From the NCBI RefSeq assembly GCF_029589495.1, contig NZ_JAAIVF010000001.1, forward strand, positions 496,001-560,000: a stretch of DNA of 64,000 nt, in the 5' to 3' direction. This DNA is from Speluncibacter jeojiensis (GTDB lineage Bacteria > Actinomycetota > Actinomycetes > Mycobacteriales > Mycobacteriaceae). Under the pieces are notes generated by a model, which was given only the letters and a program-made list of their open reading frames with translations, was not told the origin of the DNA and did not search any database. A program made the position numbers and the translations under genes. Positions 17,062-24,268 of this stretch are shown here, one piece after another. Position 1 is the stretch's first letter; the number at the start of each line of letters is the position of its first letter.

Positions 17062-17937
17062 TCAGACGAGACCGCTCATCTCCTGCACCAGTTCGTCGAC
17101 GGTCCAGCGGGCACCCTTGTCGATGGTCTTGCCGTACTGCCAGCCGAGGAACTGCCGGATCTCGCCGCCCTTGGCGTAGAACACCGAGCCGTTCGCCGGG
17201 CACTGCTCGGTGAGCAGGTAGGCGACCACCGGCGAGACGTTCCCGGGGTGGTAGACGTCGAACGCCTCCGGGTCGGCCGGCTCGGCGACCATGTCCTTGA
17301 TACCGGGCACGTTCTCGGTCATCCGGGTGCGGGCGACCGGGGTGATCGCGTTGGCCCGCACCCCGTAACGCTCCAGTTCCTGCGAGAGGATCACCGTCAG
17401 CGACGCGATCCCCGCCTTGGCGGCGCCGTAATTGCTCTGCCCGACCGCGCCGAGCAGCCCGGACGTGCTCGACACGTTCACGATCGACGCCTTGACCTCG
17501 TCGCCGGCCTTCGAACGGTCACGCCAGTGCGCACCGAACACGCGGCATGGCGCGAACGTCGCGCGCAACTGCCCGGTGATGACGTCGTCCCACTCGTCCT
17601 CGCTCATGTTGACGAACATGCGGTCGCGCAGGATCCCGGCGTTGTTGACCAGGCCGTGCACGGCGCCGAAGTTCTCCAGCGCGGCGTCGAGCAACTTCTG
17701 GGCACCGGCGATGGTGGTGACGTCGGCGCTGACGGCGACGGCGCTGCCGCCCGCGGCGGTGATCTCGTCGGCGACCAACGCGGCGAACGTCGGGTCCAGA
17801 CCCTTGCCGTCCGGGCCGGTGCCGCTGTCGTTGACGACCACCTTGGCCCCCTCGGCGGCGGCGAGCAGGGCGTGCTCACGTCCGATTCCGCGACCGGAGC
17901 CGGTCACCACGATCACGCGATCCTTCAACTGGTTCAT
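17062..17937 (-). CDS. SDR of the steroid-cluster (Rv3548c/peroxisomal MFE-2-like) type
   Basis: A 291-residue SDR with TGSGRGIG as cofactor motif, NNAG (VNNAGILRDRMF), and YGAAKAG as the Y-x3-K. The insertion after beta-2 (VVVNDSGTGPDGKGLDP) and the RDRMF sequence are typical of the (3R)-hydroxyacyl-CoA dehydrogenase domain of multifunctional enzyme 2 and of SDRs such as Rv3548c in mycobacterial KstR2 clusters. It may carry out the IpdF-like oxidation of a hydroxyacyl-CoA or a beta-oxidation step; the choice is open. It lies between ipdC (37 bases) and the hot-dog pair (35 bases), consistent with beta-oxidation of the ring-derived acyl-CoA. Confidence 0.75.
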   Translation of the reverse strand: MNQLKDRVIVVTGSGRGIGREHALLAAAEGAKVVVNDSGTGPDGKGLDPTFAALVADEITAAGGSAVAVSADVTTIAGAQKLLDAALENFGAVHGLVNNAGILRDRMFVNMSEDEWDDVITGQLRATFAPCRVFGAHWRDRSKAGDEVKASIVNVSSTSGLLGAVGQSNYGAAKAGIASLTVILSQELERYGVRANAITPVARTRMTENVPGIKDMVAEPADPEAFDVYHPGNVSPVVAYLLTEQCPANGSVFYAKGGEIRQFLGWQYGKTIDKGARWTVDELVQEMSGLV

Positions 17938-17974
17938 GGGTTTCCCTCCTGAGAAGTGATTGTTCGGAGCTCTG

Positions 17975-19069
17975 CTACCGGGTGTCGACGGCGCCGAGAC
18001 GCGCCAGCGTCAGCTCGGCCTCGTGGACGATGCGGTCGATCAGCTCGGCGCAGCTGGGGACGTCGTCGATCAGGCCGACCACCTGGCCGGTGGCCATCAC
18101 GCCGACCTCGGCGTTGCCGTCGACGAGCGCCGAGCGGTACAGCATCGGCGCGTTCGCGGCCATGACCACCTGACGCCAGCCCAGCTCGTGGCTCTTCTTC
18201 ATCTCGAGTCCCTCGCTGATCATGTTCTTCCACGAGGTACCCGAGAGCTTCTGGAAGGCAACGGCATTGCGCAGGGCGCGGAGCATGCGCTGCGGCCCGC
18301 GGGTGGACTCGAGTTGGTCGATGGTGCCGGCGCGGAGCACTCGCTGCGGGATACCGTCGATCTCGAGCGTGACGACCGTGTCGTTCACCGACTTCGACAG
18401 GTAGACGTCCTTGACCCGTTGCGCCACCGGCGAATCGCTGGTCAGCATGAACCGGGTGCCCATCGCGATGCCGTCCGCGCCGTAGGCGAGGGCCGAGACC
18501 AGCCCGCGGCCGTCGAAGTAGCCGCCGGCCGCGATCACCGGGATGTCGACGGCGTCGACGACCTGCGGGAGCAGCAGGCTGGTGGGGACCGCACCGGTGT
18601 GGCCGCCGCCCTCCCCGCCCTGCACGACGACCGCGTCGACGCCCCATTCGGCGACCTTCTCCGCGTGCCGGCGCGCGCCGATCGAGGGCACCACCACCAG
18701 GCCCGCATCCTTGAGCTTCGCGATCAGGTCCCGCTTGGGGGCCAGCGCGAACGACGCCACCTTCACCCCGGACCGGATCAGCAGGTCGATCCGCTTGCCG
18801 ACGTCCTCCTGGTTGGCGCGCACGTTCACGCCGAACGGCGCGTCGGTGTGGTCCTTGACGTAGGCGATCGCCTCGGCGAGTTCCTCGTAGGACAGCATCC
18901 CGCCGGCGATGATGCCGAGCCCACCGGCCGCGGCGGTCGCCGCGGTGAGCTTCGCGTCGGAGACGTAGCCCATGCCGGTCTGGACGATCGGGTACTTGAC
19001 CCCGAACAGCTTGCACAGCCGGGTGTTCAGGGCCGGGTGGGCGGCACTCTTACCGGTCACGGTCGTCAT
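17975..19069 (-). CDS. ipdC: IpdC, flavin-dependent acyl-CoA reductase of steroid ring C/D breakdown
   Basis: A 364-residue FMN TIM-barrel protein of the nitronate monooxygenase-like family. In M. tuberculosis and Rhodococcus, IpdC acts on the indanone-derived CoA thioester before EchA20 opens the five-membered ring and IpdAB the six-membered ring. Recognisable parts are the N-terminal GVKYPIVQTGMGYVSDAKLT, the flavin-phosphate region VVQGGEGGGHTG and AAGGYFDGRGLVSALAYGAD. It overlaps ipdB by 4 bases (ATGA), and the order ipdA-ipdB-ipdC is that of known steroid clusters. The alternative, a true nitronate monooxygenase, is unlikely given this context. EchA20 and IpdF were not found next to it. 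Confidence 0.85.
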   Translation of the reverse strand: MTTVTGKSAAHPALNTRLCKLFGVKYPIVQTGMGYVSDAKLTAATAAAGGLGIIAGGMLSYEELAEAIAYVKDHTDAPFGVNVRANQEDVGKRIDLLIRSGVKVASFALAPKRDLIAKLKDAGLVVVPSIGARRHAEKVAEWGVDAVVVQGGEGGGHTGAVPTSLLLPQVVDAVDIPVIAAGGYFDGRGLVSALAYGADGIAMGTRFMLTSDSPVAQRVKDVYLSKSVNDTVVTLEIDGIPQRVLRAGTIDQLESTRGPQRMLRALRNAVAFQKLSGTSWKNMISEGLEMKKSHELGWRQVVMAANAPMLYRSALVDGNAEVGVMATGQVVGLIDDVPSCAELIDRIVHEAELTLARLGAVDTR

Positions 19070-19833
19070 CCCTGGACCTCCTTGTCGCGCAGATTACGGG
19101 GATCGATCACAGTGCGGATCAGTTCGAGCTCCTCCGCCGGCGGCATCCGCGTCTGCGGGACATCGGACGGGATCACCAACTCGAATCCGGTGGCGGCGAC
19201 GACGTCGTCGACGCTCACCCCCGGATGCGCCGACACCAGCCGCAGCCGCCCGGTGTCGGGGGTGAAGTCGAGCACCGCGAGATCGGTGACGACCCTGCGC
19301 AGTTCGTGGTGCCGGGTCGCTGCCGGGCCGGCCTTGCGGGCATTGTCGTTGCCGACGCCGGAGACCATGTCGACCTTGGGGACGAACACGCGGGTGCTGT
19401 GCTTGGGCACCCAGTAGCTCGTCGGGTGGTAGACGGTGTTGCCCGGCGCGCCGCGCACGCCCAGCAGCTGCACCTTCGGCCGGGCGTGGTCGCCGATCGC
19501 GGAGATGTTGCAGTTGCCGTACAGGTCGAGCTGCGTGGGGATCATCATGATGTGCCGCTTGCCGTTCCACACCAGTGTGAAGATCTGGTTGAACGGCAGC
19601 CAGGCCTCGACGTCGCCCTCGGCCGGTCCGCCGACCGCCCAGGTGCCGCGCATCGCGGTGGCCTCCCCGTCCGAGATGACGAGGTCGGGCGAGAACGTGT
19701 GCCGGGCCAGCCGGACCCCGATCGCCGGGATGGTGCCGAACGCGCTGGCGATGACCTCACCGTTGTCGCGATACGCCTCGGCGCAGGCGACGGCGCAGAT
19801 CTCGGCCCTGGTGACCTCGGTGGTGGCGCTCAT
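19066..19833 (-). CDS. ipdB: IpdB, beta subunit of the ring-opening COCHEA-CoA hydrolase
   Basis: A 255-residue protein of the class I CoA-transferase beta type. In known systems IpdAB is not a transferase but hydrolyses the last carbon ring (COCHEA-CoA) of the steroid nucleus. Family text includes GEVIASAFGTIPAIGVRLAR, ISDGEATAMRG and QLDLYGNCNISAIGDH. The start at 19833 forms an ATGA overlap with ipdA; a longer frame exists but reads through ipdA. The stop overlaps the ipdC start in the same way, so ipdA-ipdB-ipdC are tightly coupled. Confidence 0.88.
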   Translation of the reverse strand: MSATTEVTRAEICAVACAEAYRDNGEVIASAFGTIPAIGVRLARHTFSPDLVISDGEATAMRGTWAVGGPAEGDVEAWLPFNQIFTLVWNGKRHIMMIPTQLDLYGNCNISAIGDHARPKVQLLGVRGAPGNTVYHPTSYWVPKHSTRVFVPKVDMVSGVGNDNARKAGPAATRHHELRRVVTDLAVLDFTPDTGRLRLVSAHPGVSVDDVVAATGFELVIPSDVPQTRMPPAEELELIRTVIDPRNLRDKEVQG

Positions 19834-20693
19834 GCCGACACCGCCTCTCGCGAGGCTTCGACGGCCCGCTGGTAGTCGCCCTCCGTACCGGAGAGGTAGT
19901 GGGCCGCGAACTGCTTCCATCGGTCCGGATCCTTTGCGGCGGCGACGTAGTCGCGCTGGAACGCCTCGTCGCGGTCGTAATCTGGGACGCACGAGGTGAA
20001 GTGCGCGCCGCCGGAGGACTCCACCACACCGGAGACCAGCAGGCGCGGGATGCGGACCGTCGACGGGTGGGCGTTCGCGGTGAGTTCCGCGGTGGGCACG
20101 ATCTTCTCGCACGACACGTACGCGTTGTCGGCGGCGAGGCAGAACAGGTCGTCGAAGTACAGGTCCGGGCCGAGATACTGGGCGTTGCCGTGCATGTCGG
20201 CGCGGTTCATGTGCACCAGTGCGGCGTCGAGCCGGATCGCCGGCATCGCGACGAGCGTCTCGTCACCGTACGGGTCGGTGACGGTGCGCAGTCCGGGGTT
20301 GACGGTCATGACGTCCGAGCCGAGGCCGGCGCGGGTCGGCAGGTACGGCAACCGGATTCCTGCGGCGTACAGCCCCCACTGGAGCATGCCCTCGTCGTAC
20401 TCCTCGACCTCGATGCTCCCCGACTGGCGGGCGGCCCGGAAGTGCGGGTCCAGCGGGATCGAGTCCAGCGACACGAACCCGAAGATCACCTTCTTGACCT
20501 TGCCCGCGGCGCACAGCAGGCCGACGTCGGCGCCGCCGTAGGACACGATCGTCAGGTCCTTCAGATCCGAGCGCAGAATCTCCCGGATCAGCGACATCGG
20601 CTTGCGTCGCGAACCCCATCCGCCGATGCCGATCGTCATCCCGGATCTGAGCCGGCCGATGACGTCGGCTTCCGACATTGTCTTGTCCGACAT
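19830..20693 (-). CDS. ipdA: IpdA, alpha subunit of the ring-opening COCHEA-CoA hydrolase
   Basis: A 287-residue class I CoA-transferase alpha-type protein, the partner of IpdB. The glycine-rich CoA-binding text is TIGIGGWGSRRKPMSL, and E101 in EYDEGMLQWG is the probable counterpart of the conserved active-site glutamate of IpdA. It is the first gene of a nine-gene operon reaching to 12,654. Its 376-base upstream region holds three copies of a KstR2-type palindrome, one (20757-20770) about 65 bases before the start. A repressed, steroid-intermediate-induced operon is the likely mode of control. Confidence 0.88.
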   Translation of the reverse strand: MSDKTMSEADVIGRLRSGMTIGIGGWGSRRKPMSLIREILRSDLKDLTIVSYGGADVGLLCAAGKVKKVIFGFVSLDSIPLDPHFRAARQSGSIEVEEYDEGMLQWGLYAAGIRLPYLPTRAGLGSDVMTVNPGLRTVTDPYGDETLVAMPAIRLDAALVHMNRADMHGNAQYLGPDLYFDDLFCLAADNAYVSCEKIVPTAELTANAHPSTVRIPRLLVSGVVESSGGAHFTSCVPDYDRDEAFQRDYVAAAKDPDRWKQFAAHYLSGTEGDYQRAVEASREAVSA

Positions 20694-20756
20694 GGTGAGT
20701 CATCTCCCTTTCGTGCTGTCGAGCTTCCGGACCCACCCCCGGTGATCCATCTGCGT

Positions 20757-20770
20757 ATCAAACATTTGCT
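20757..20770. promoter_or_regulatory. KstR2-type operator, box 1
   Basis: ATCAAACATTTGCT, which on the other strand reads AGCAAATGTTTGAT. It fits the published KstR2 pattern AnCAAGnnCTTGnT except for the symmetric G-to-A and C-to-T change. It lies about 65 bases upstream of ipdA and is identical, in reverse, to box 4 next to the repressor gene. Confidence 0.7.
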
Positions 20771-20867
20771 GCTTGTCGCGATCGCATCGTGATGACGCAC
20801 GATCGCCTGTGGCATTCCGCCCGACGCCCGGCCCGTCGGCTCCGGCATCGGCGCGTGGCACCACCGT

Positions 20868-20881
20868 AGCAAACGTTTGAT
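20868..20881. promoter_or_regulatory. KstR2-type operator, box 2
   Basis: AGCAAACGTTTGAT with a perfect CAAACGTTTG core, 31 bases (centre to centre) from box 3. The pair could bind two repressor dimers on the same face of the helix. Confidence 0.7.
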
Positions 20882-20898
20882 TGATTGCCCAGGGTGGT

Positions 20899-20912
20899 AG
20901 CAAACGTTTGAT
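20899..20912. promoter_or_regulatory. KstR2-type operator, box 3
   Basis: AGCAAACGTTTGAT, an exact repeat of box 2, with the upstream bases GT also shared (GTAGCAAACG). It lies 158 bases before the SnoaL-like gene. Confidence 0.7.
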
Positions 20913-21069
20913 TTAAGTCGCGGGGCAACCGAACCCGGTTGGGTGCCAGGACGAACCCCGCTGTCCCGGCAGCCGGGAGATCCGCTGGCCGGGGCAGTCG
21001 CCTCGCAGAAACCTGGCAACCGAACACCTCGCCCCGATCACGCACTCCCCTACGGAAGGACCCGACACC

Positions 21070-21537
21070 ATGACGACGCCCGCCGGCGCCACCACGTTCC
21101 GCTCGACCCGACCGGGCGACCCGGACCTGCTCGCCGACCGCCACGCGGTCGTCGACGCTCTCTACACGTTCCAGACCATGCTGGACACGAAGGACTGGGC
21201 CGGGATCCGCGCGGCAATGCAGGAGGACGTGCAGGGCTACGGGGTCGCCGGCATCGACGAGGTGGTGACGATCGTCCGCGCCCACCTCGACGTGTGCGGC
21301 GCGACGCAGCACCTGATGGGCAACGTGCAGGTGCGACTCGACGGCGACCGCGCCACCAGCCGGTCCTACTTCCGCGCCTTTCACGTGGGCAGCGGCGCGA
21401 ACACCGGCCGAACCTACGAATGCCTGGGCCACTATGACGACGCATGGATTCGCAGCGGCGATCGGTGGTCGCTCGCCGGCCGGGTCATCAATGTGCGCGC
21501 CGAACTGGGCGACCGCGCGGTGATCGAACCGCGCTGA
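21070..21537 (+). CDS. SnoaL/NTF2-like protein
   Basis: A 155-residue cone-shaped alpha+beta fold protein of the SnoaL_4 type. Family-like text: ADRHAVVDALYTFQTMLDTKDW, MGNVQVRLDGDRATSRSYFRAFHV and YDDAWIRSGDRWSLAGRV. Members include isomerases, dehydratases and cyclases of polyketide or steroid-like substrates, plus many non-catalytic binders, so no reaction is claimed. It stands at the head of a rightward transcript facing ipdA across the KstR2-type boxes, which suggests a role in the same pathway. The ATG has AAGGA upstream (GGAAGGACCCGACACC). Confidence 0.7.
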   Translation: MTTPAGATTFRSTRPGDPDLLADRHAVVDALYTFQTMLDTKDWAGIRAAMQEDVQGYGVAGIDEVVTIVRAHLDVCGATQHLMGNVQVRLDGDRATSRSYFRAFHVGSGANTGRTYECLGHYDDAWIRSGDRWSLAGRVINVRAELGDRAVIEPR

Positions 21538-21578
21538 CGAAATCAGCGGCAGGGAACGAACCGCGCCGGCGGCACCGA

Positions 21579-22397
21579 TCACGGCACGTGCGCGCGCATC
21601 CATTCCCACCCGCGCCCGAGCGCCCGCTCGGCGCCCTCCTCGTCGATCGCCGGACCGAGCAGTTCCAGGTCGACCGTACCCCGGTAGCCCAGCTCGCGGA
21701 CCTCGCGAACCAGTCGTTCGAGCGGGATCTCCCCGTCGCCCGGGACCCACCGGTTCGGCACCGACGTCGCCGAGGTGCGATGGTCACCGATCTGCACCAG
21801 CAGGACCGAGTCGAGGTTGTCGGCGACCGTCCGCATCAGGTCGCGCTCCTGGAACGCCGAGTAGAGGTCGACCATCAACCCGACCCCGAGACGGCGGGCC
21901 AACTCCGCGGTGTCGGCGACGGAGTGGGTGAAGCTCATCGCGGAGCGGATCGACATCGTGTTCTCCAACGCCAACCCCACGCCCGCGGCGCGCGCGTGGT
22001 CGACGAGCGGGGCGAATCGCCCGACCGCCCGGTCCGCCGCGGCTTCCCATGACAGGGCGCCGGAGCCGCCGGAGGTGAATCCCACCGTCGGCGCACCGAT
22101 CTCGGCGGCCGCGTCGACCGCCCGCTCGAGGGAGCCGAGGACACGGCCCCAACCGTCGCCGTCGTGCATGGCGCGGCAGCCGCCGGCGATGAACTCCGGC
22201 CGCAGGCCGCTGCCCCGGATCGTCGCGATCGACGACTCCCAGCCCTGCCGCTCCATGGTCGCGGCCAGCACCCCGAAACGTGCGCAGCCCATCCGGTCGA
22301 GCATGACCAGCGAGTCGGCCAGCGGCCAGGCCGCCGTCGCCGCGAGACATACGCTCAGGTTCGGGTCCTCGGACGGATGAGAGATCTGACTTCCCAC
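21579..22397 (-). CDS. Sugar-phosphate isomerase/epimerase-like TIM-barrel protein
   Basis: A 272-residue protein of the AP-endonuclease-2-type xylose isomerase-like TIM-barrel family. Metal-site text is seen: GLALENTMSIRS (Glu), VGLMVDLYSAFQERD (Asp), LLVQIGDHR (His region) and GTVDLELLGP (Glu). These enzymes include hydroxypyruvate isomerase, inosose dehydratase and sugar epimerases; the substrate here is unknown. I chose the GTG at 22397 because it is preceded by AGGAGG at ideal spacing; the longer frame to 22463 would cover the operator next to the repressor gene. It converges with the SnoaL-like gene and diverges from the KstR2-like gene, so it probably belongs to the same regulon. Confidence 0.7.
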   Translation of the reverse strand: MGSQISHPSEDPNLSVCLAATAAWPLADSLVMLDRMGCARFGVLAATMERQGWESSIATIRGSGLRPEFIAGGCRAMHDGDGWGRVLGSLERAVDAAAEIGAPTVGFTSGGSGALSWEAAADRAVGRFAPLVDHARAAGVGLALENTMSIRSAMSFTHSVADTAELARRLGVGLMVDLYSAFQERDLMRTVADNLDSVLLVQIGDHRTSATSVPNRWVPGDGEIPLERLVREVRELGYRGTVDLELLGPAIDEEGAERALGRGWEWMRAHVP

Positions 22398-22466
22398 GAA
22401 TCCTCCTGTCACAGTTAAGGAAACGAGCGCCTTCCGACGGACGGTTCCGGCACCCCAGGCCAACGT

Positions 22467-22480
22467 AGCAAATGTTTGAT
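22467..22480. promoter_or_regulatory. KstR2-type operator, box 4
   Basis: AGCAAATGTTTGAT, the same sequence as box 1 in opposite orientation, 66 bases before the repressor ATG and 70 bases from the divergent isomerase-like gene. It fits autoregulation of the TetR gene. Confidence 0.7.
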
Positions 22481-22545
22481 GCGTAATGTAGCGTTGTGCT
22501 CGACCGGAGCAGATTCACCGGGAACCCACCAGCACGGAGGTAGTC

Positions 22546-23130
22546 ATGGAGTGGTCCGAGCGCCACACTCTGATCACGGAGCAGGCCGCGGAACTCTTCG
22601 CCACGAAGGGCATCGCCGGTACGAAAGTCCGCGACATCGCGGATGCGGTGGGCGTGCTCTCCGGCAGCCTGTACCACTACTTCCCGTCCAAGGACGCCAT
22701 CGCCGACGTGATCGTCTCGCGGTATCTCGACGACCTCACCCACGAGTACGAGGCGATCCTCGAGTCGACGAACGACCCGCGGACCCGGCTCGACGAGCTG
22801 GTCAAGGCCTCGTTCCGGGTGAGCCAGTCGCACCCGCACGCGTCGGAGATCTACCAGAACAACGGGACCTATCTGCGCAAGCTGCCTTCGCACCGCAAGA
22901 TCCGTGCCGCGGCGAAGTCCACCAAAGAGGCCTGGATGACGGTCATCGAGAAGGGCATCGCCGACGGCGCGTTCCGCTCCGACCTACCGGCAGAGTTGCT
23001 GTACGGGCTCATCCGTGACGCCGTCTGGCTGTCGCTGCGGTGGTTCACCCCCACCGCCGACTTCGGCATCGATCAGCTCGCCGACTCTGTCGTGTCCGTG
23101 TTCCTGGAAGGCGTCCAGTCGCGGCGCTGA
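22546..23130 (+). CDS. kstR2: TetR-family repressor, KstR2-like
   Basis: A 194-residue TetR regulator. The N-terminal HTH (TKVRDIADAVGVLSGSLYHY, then FPSKDAI) closely matches KstR2 of M. tuberculosis (VRDIADGAGILSGSLYHHF), and the C-terminal ligand-binding half shares RDAVWLSLRWFTPTADF with it. KstR2 senses a ring C/D (HIP) CoA thioester and represses the ipd and fad genes. The ATG is preceded by GGAGG. Four matching operator boxes occur in the two adjacent control regions. It could also be a paralogue controlling a related pathway, since the boxes differ from the classic motif at two symmetric bases and the regulon composition is unusual. Confidence 0.75.
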   Translation: MEWSERHTLITEQAAELFATKGIAGTKVRDIADAVGVLSGSLYHYFPSKDAIADVIVSRYLDDLTHEYEAILESTNDPRTRLDELVKASFRVSQSHPHASEIYQNNGTYLRKLPSHRKIRAAAKSTKEAWMTVIEKGIADGAFRSDLPAELLYGLIRDAVWLSLRWFTPTADFGIDQLADSVVSVFLEGVQSRR

Positions 23131-23145
23131 CGAGAAAGGTTTGAG

Positions 23146-24189
23146 ATGACGAGTGCCACCGACAGCGGAATCCGCGTCGACGCGGTCTCCGACTGGTTCA
23201 TCGAGCACGTCGGCGGCGCCGTCGGGCCGGTGCAGTTCACCCGCATCGCCGGCGGCCGCTCGAACCTGACCTACCTGGCCACCGACGCCGACGGCACCCG
23301 GTGGGTGCTGCGCCGCCCGCCGCTCGGCATGGCGCACTCGCGCGCCCACGATGTCCTGCGCGAGGCCACGGTGCTGGGCCGCCTGCGCGGCACACCGGTG
23401 CCGGCGCCGCTGGTTGTCGGCACGTGCGACGACGACTCCGTCACGGGCGCACCGTTCTTCGTGATGGAACACCTCGACGGCGTCATCCTGCGCGACCCCG
23501 AAACCGTCACCGACACCCTGCCCGCCGACCGCCGGCCCGCCGTCGCGACCGCACTGGTGCGCACGCTCTCCGGACTGCACGCGGTCGATCCGCGAGAGGC
23601 CGGCTGGGGCGAACTCGCCGACCGCGACGACTACCTCGCCCGGCAGCTGCACCGCTGGTCGGCCAACTGGGCGCAGGACCGCGTCCGCGTCCTCGACGAC
23701 ATCGGCCGCACCCACGACCGCCTGGTCGAGAGGATCCCGACGCAGGGTCCCGCACGGATCGTGCACGGCGACTTCCGGCTCGACAACTGCATGTTCCGCC
23801 CCGACGACACGGTCGCCGGCATCCTCGACTGGGAACTGACCACCGTCGGCGACCCGCTCGCAGACCTCGGCCAGCTGCTCGTCTACTGGGCACAGCCCGA
23901 CGACGATGTGTGGGCCCTGGAGAACCCGCCCACCGCCGTCCCGGGATTCCCGACGCGCAACGACCTGGTCGAGCAGTACCTCGCCGCCGCAGCGCCGGAG
24001 ACCGTGCCCGACATCGACTTCTACATCGCCTTCAACTGGTGGAAGATCGCCTGCATCGTCGAGGGCGTCTACACCCGCACCCTGCGCGGGGCGATGGGCG
24101 AGAGCGACCGCTCCCCCGAGTCGTTCGGCGCCCAGGCACAGCGGCTCGCCGCCCAGGCATGGCGGCACGCGCAACGCCTCGGCTCGTGA
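23146..24189 (+). CDS. APH-type phosphotransferase, ACAD10/11 kinase-domain-like
   Basis: A 347-residue kinase of the aminoglycoside phosphotransferase fold. The nucleotide loop is IAGGRSNLTYLA, the lysine-containing strand is WVLRRPP-like, the catalytic Brenner motif is VHGDFRLDN and the metal motif is ILDWELTTVGDPLADLG. This is the group that is fused to an acyl-CoA dehydrogenase in human ACAD10/ACAD11 and stands alone as LvaA in bacterial levulinate catabolism, where 4-hydroxyacyl-CoA is phosphorylated. FadE36 of M. tuberculosis is of this kind. It follows the KstR2-like gene by 15 bases (one transcript) and ends at a perfect hairpin. The partner acyl-CoA dehydrogenase is probably the gene at 13,923. 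Confidence 0.8.
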   Translation: MTSATDSGIRVDAVSDWFIEHVGGAVGPVQFTRIAGGRSNLTYLATDADGTRWVLRRPPLGMAHSRAHDVLREATVLGRLRGTPVPAPLVVGTCDDDSVTGAPFFVMEHLDGVILRDPETVTDTLPADRRPAVATALVRTLSGLHAVDPREAGWGELADRDDYLARQLHRWSANWAQDRVRVLDDIGRTHDRLVERIPTQGPARIVHGDFRLDNCMFRPDDTVAGILDWELTTVGDPLADLGQLLVYWAQPDDDVWALENPPTAVPGFPTRNDLVEQYLAAAAPETVPDIDFYIAFNWWKIACIVEGVYTRTLRGAMGESDRSPESFGAQAQRLAAQAWRHAQRLGS

Positions 24190-24208
24190 AACGCACAAGG
24201 CCTTGAAA

Positions 24209-24253
24209 CCACTTCGGGCGCTGTGACCGTGACGGTCACAGCGCCCGAAGTGG
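24209..24253. terminator. Perfect 22-bp palindromic terminator
   Basis: CCACTTCGGGCGCTGTGACC followed by GT, one central G, and the exact reverse complement: 22-base arms with no mismatch. It lies between the convergent kinase gene and hsaF and must act in both directions. Confidence 0.85.
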
Positions 24254-24268
24254 CTTACGTTGGCGTAC

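Larger units (their letters stand above)
20694..21069. other. Divergent control region with three KstR2-type boxes
   Basis: A 376-base gap between ipdA (leftward) and a SnoaL-like gene (rightward). I see no gene in it. It holds three near-identical 14-base palindromes (20757-20770, 20868-20881, 20899-20912), the last two 31 bases apart, about three helical turns. Both divergent transcripts are probably repressed from here. Confidence 0.75.

Noticed and set aside
20694-20756. A classic KstR motif (TnnAACnnGTTnnA) before ipdA
   Set aside because: No match by eye; only the KstR2-type palindromes are present.
22398-22463. A longer form of the isomerase-like protein
   Set aside because: The extension is not conserved; the GTG at 22397 has AGGAGG at the right distance.
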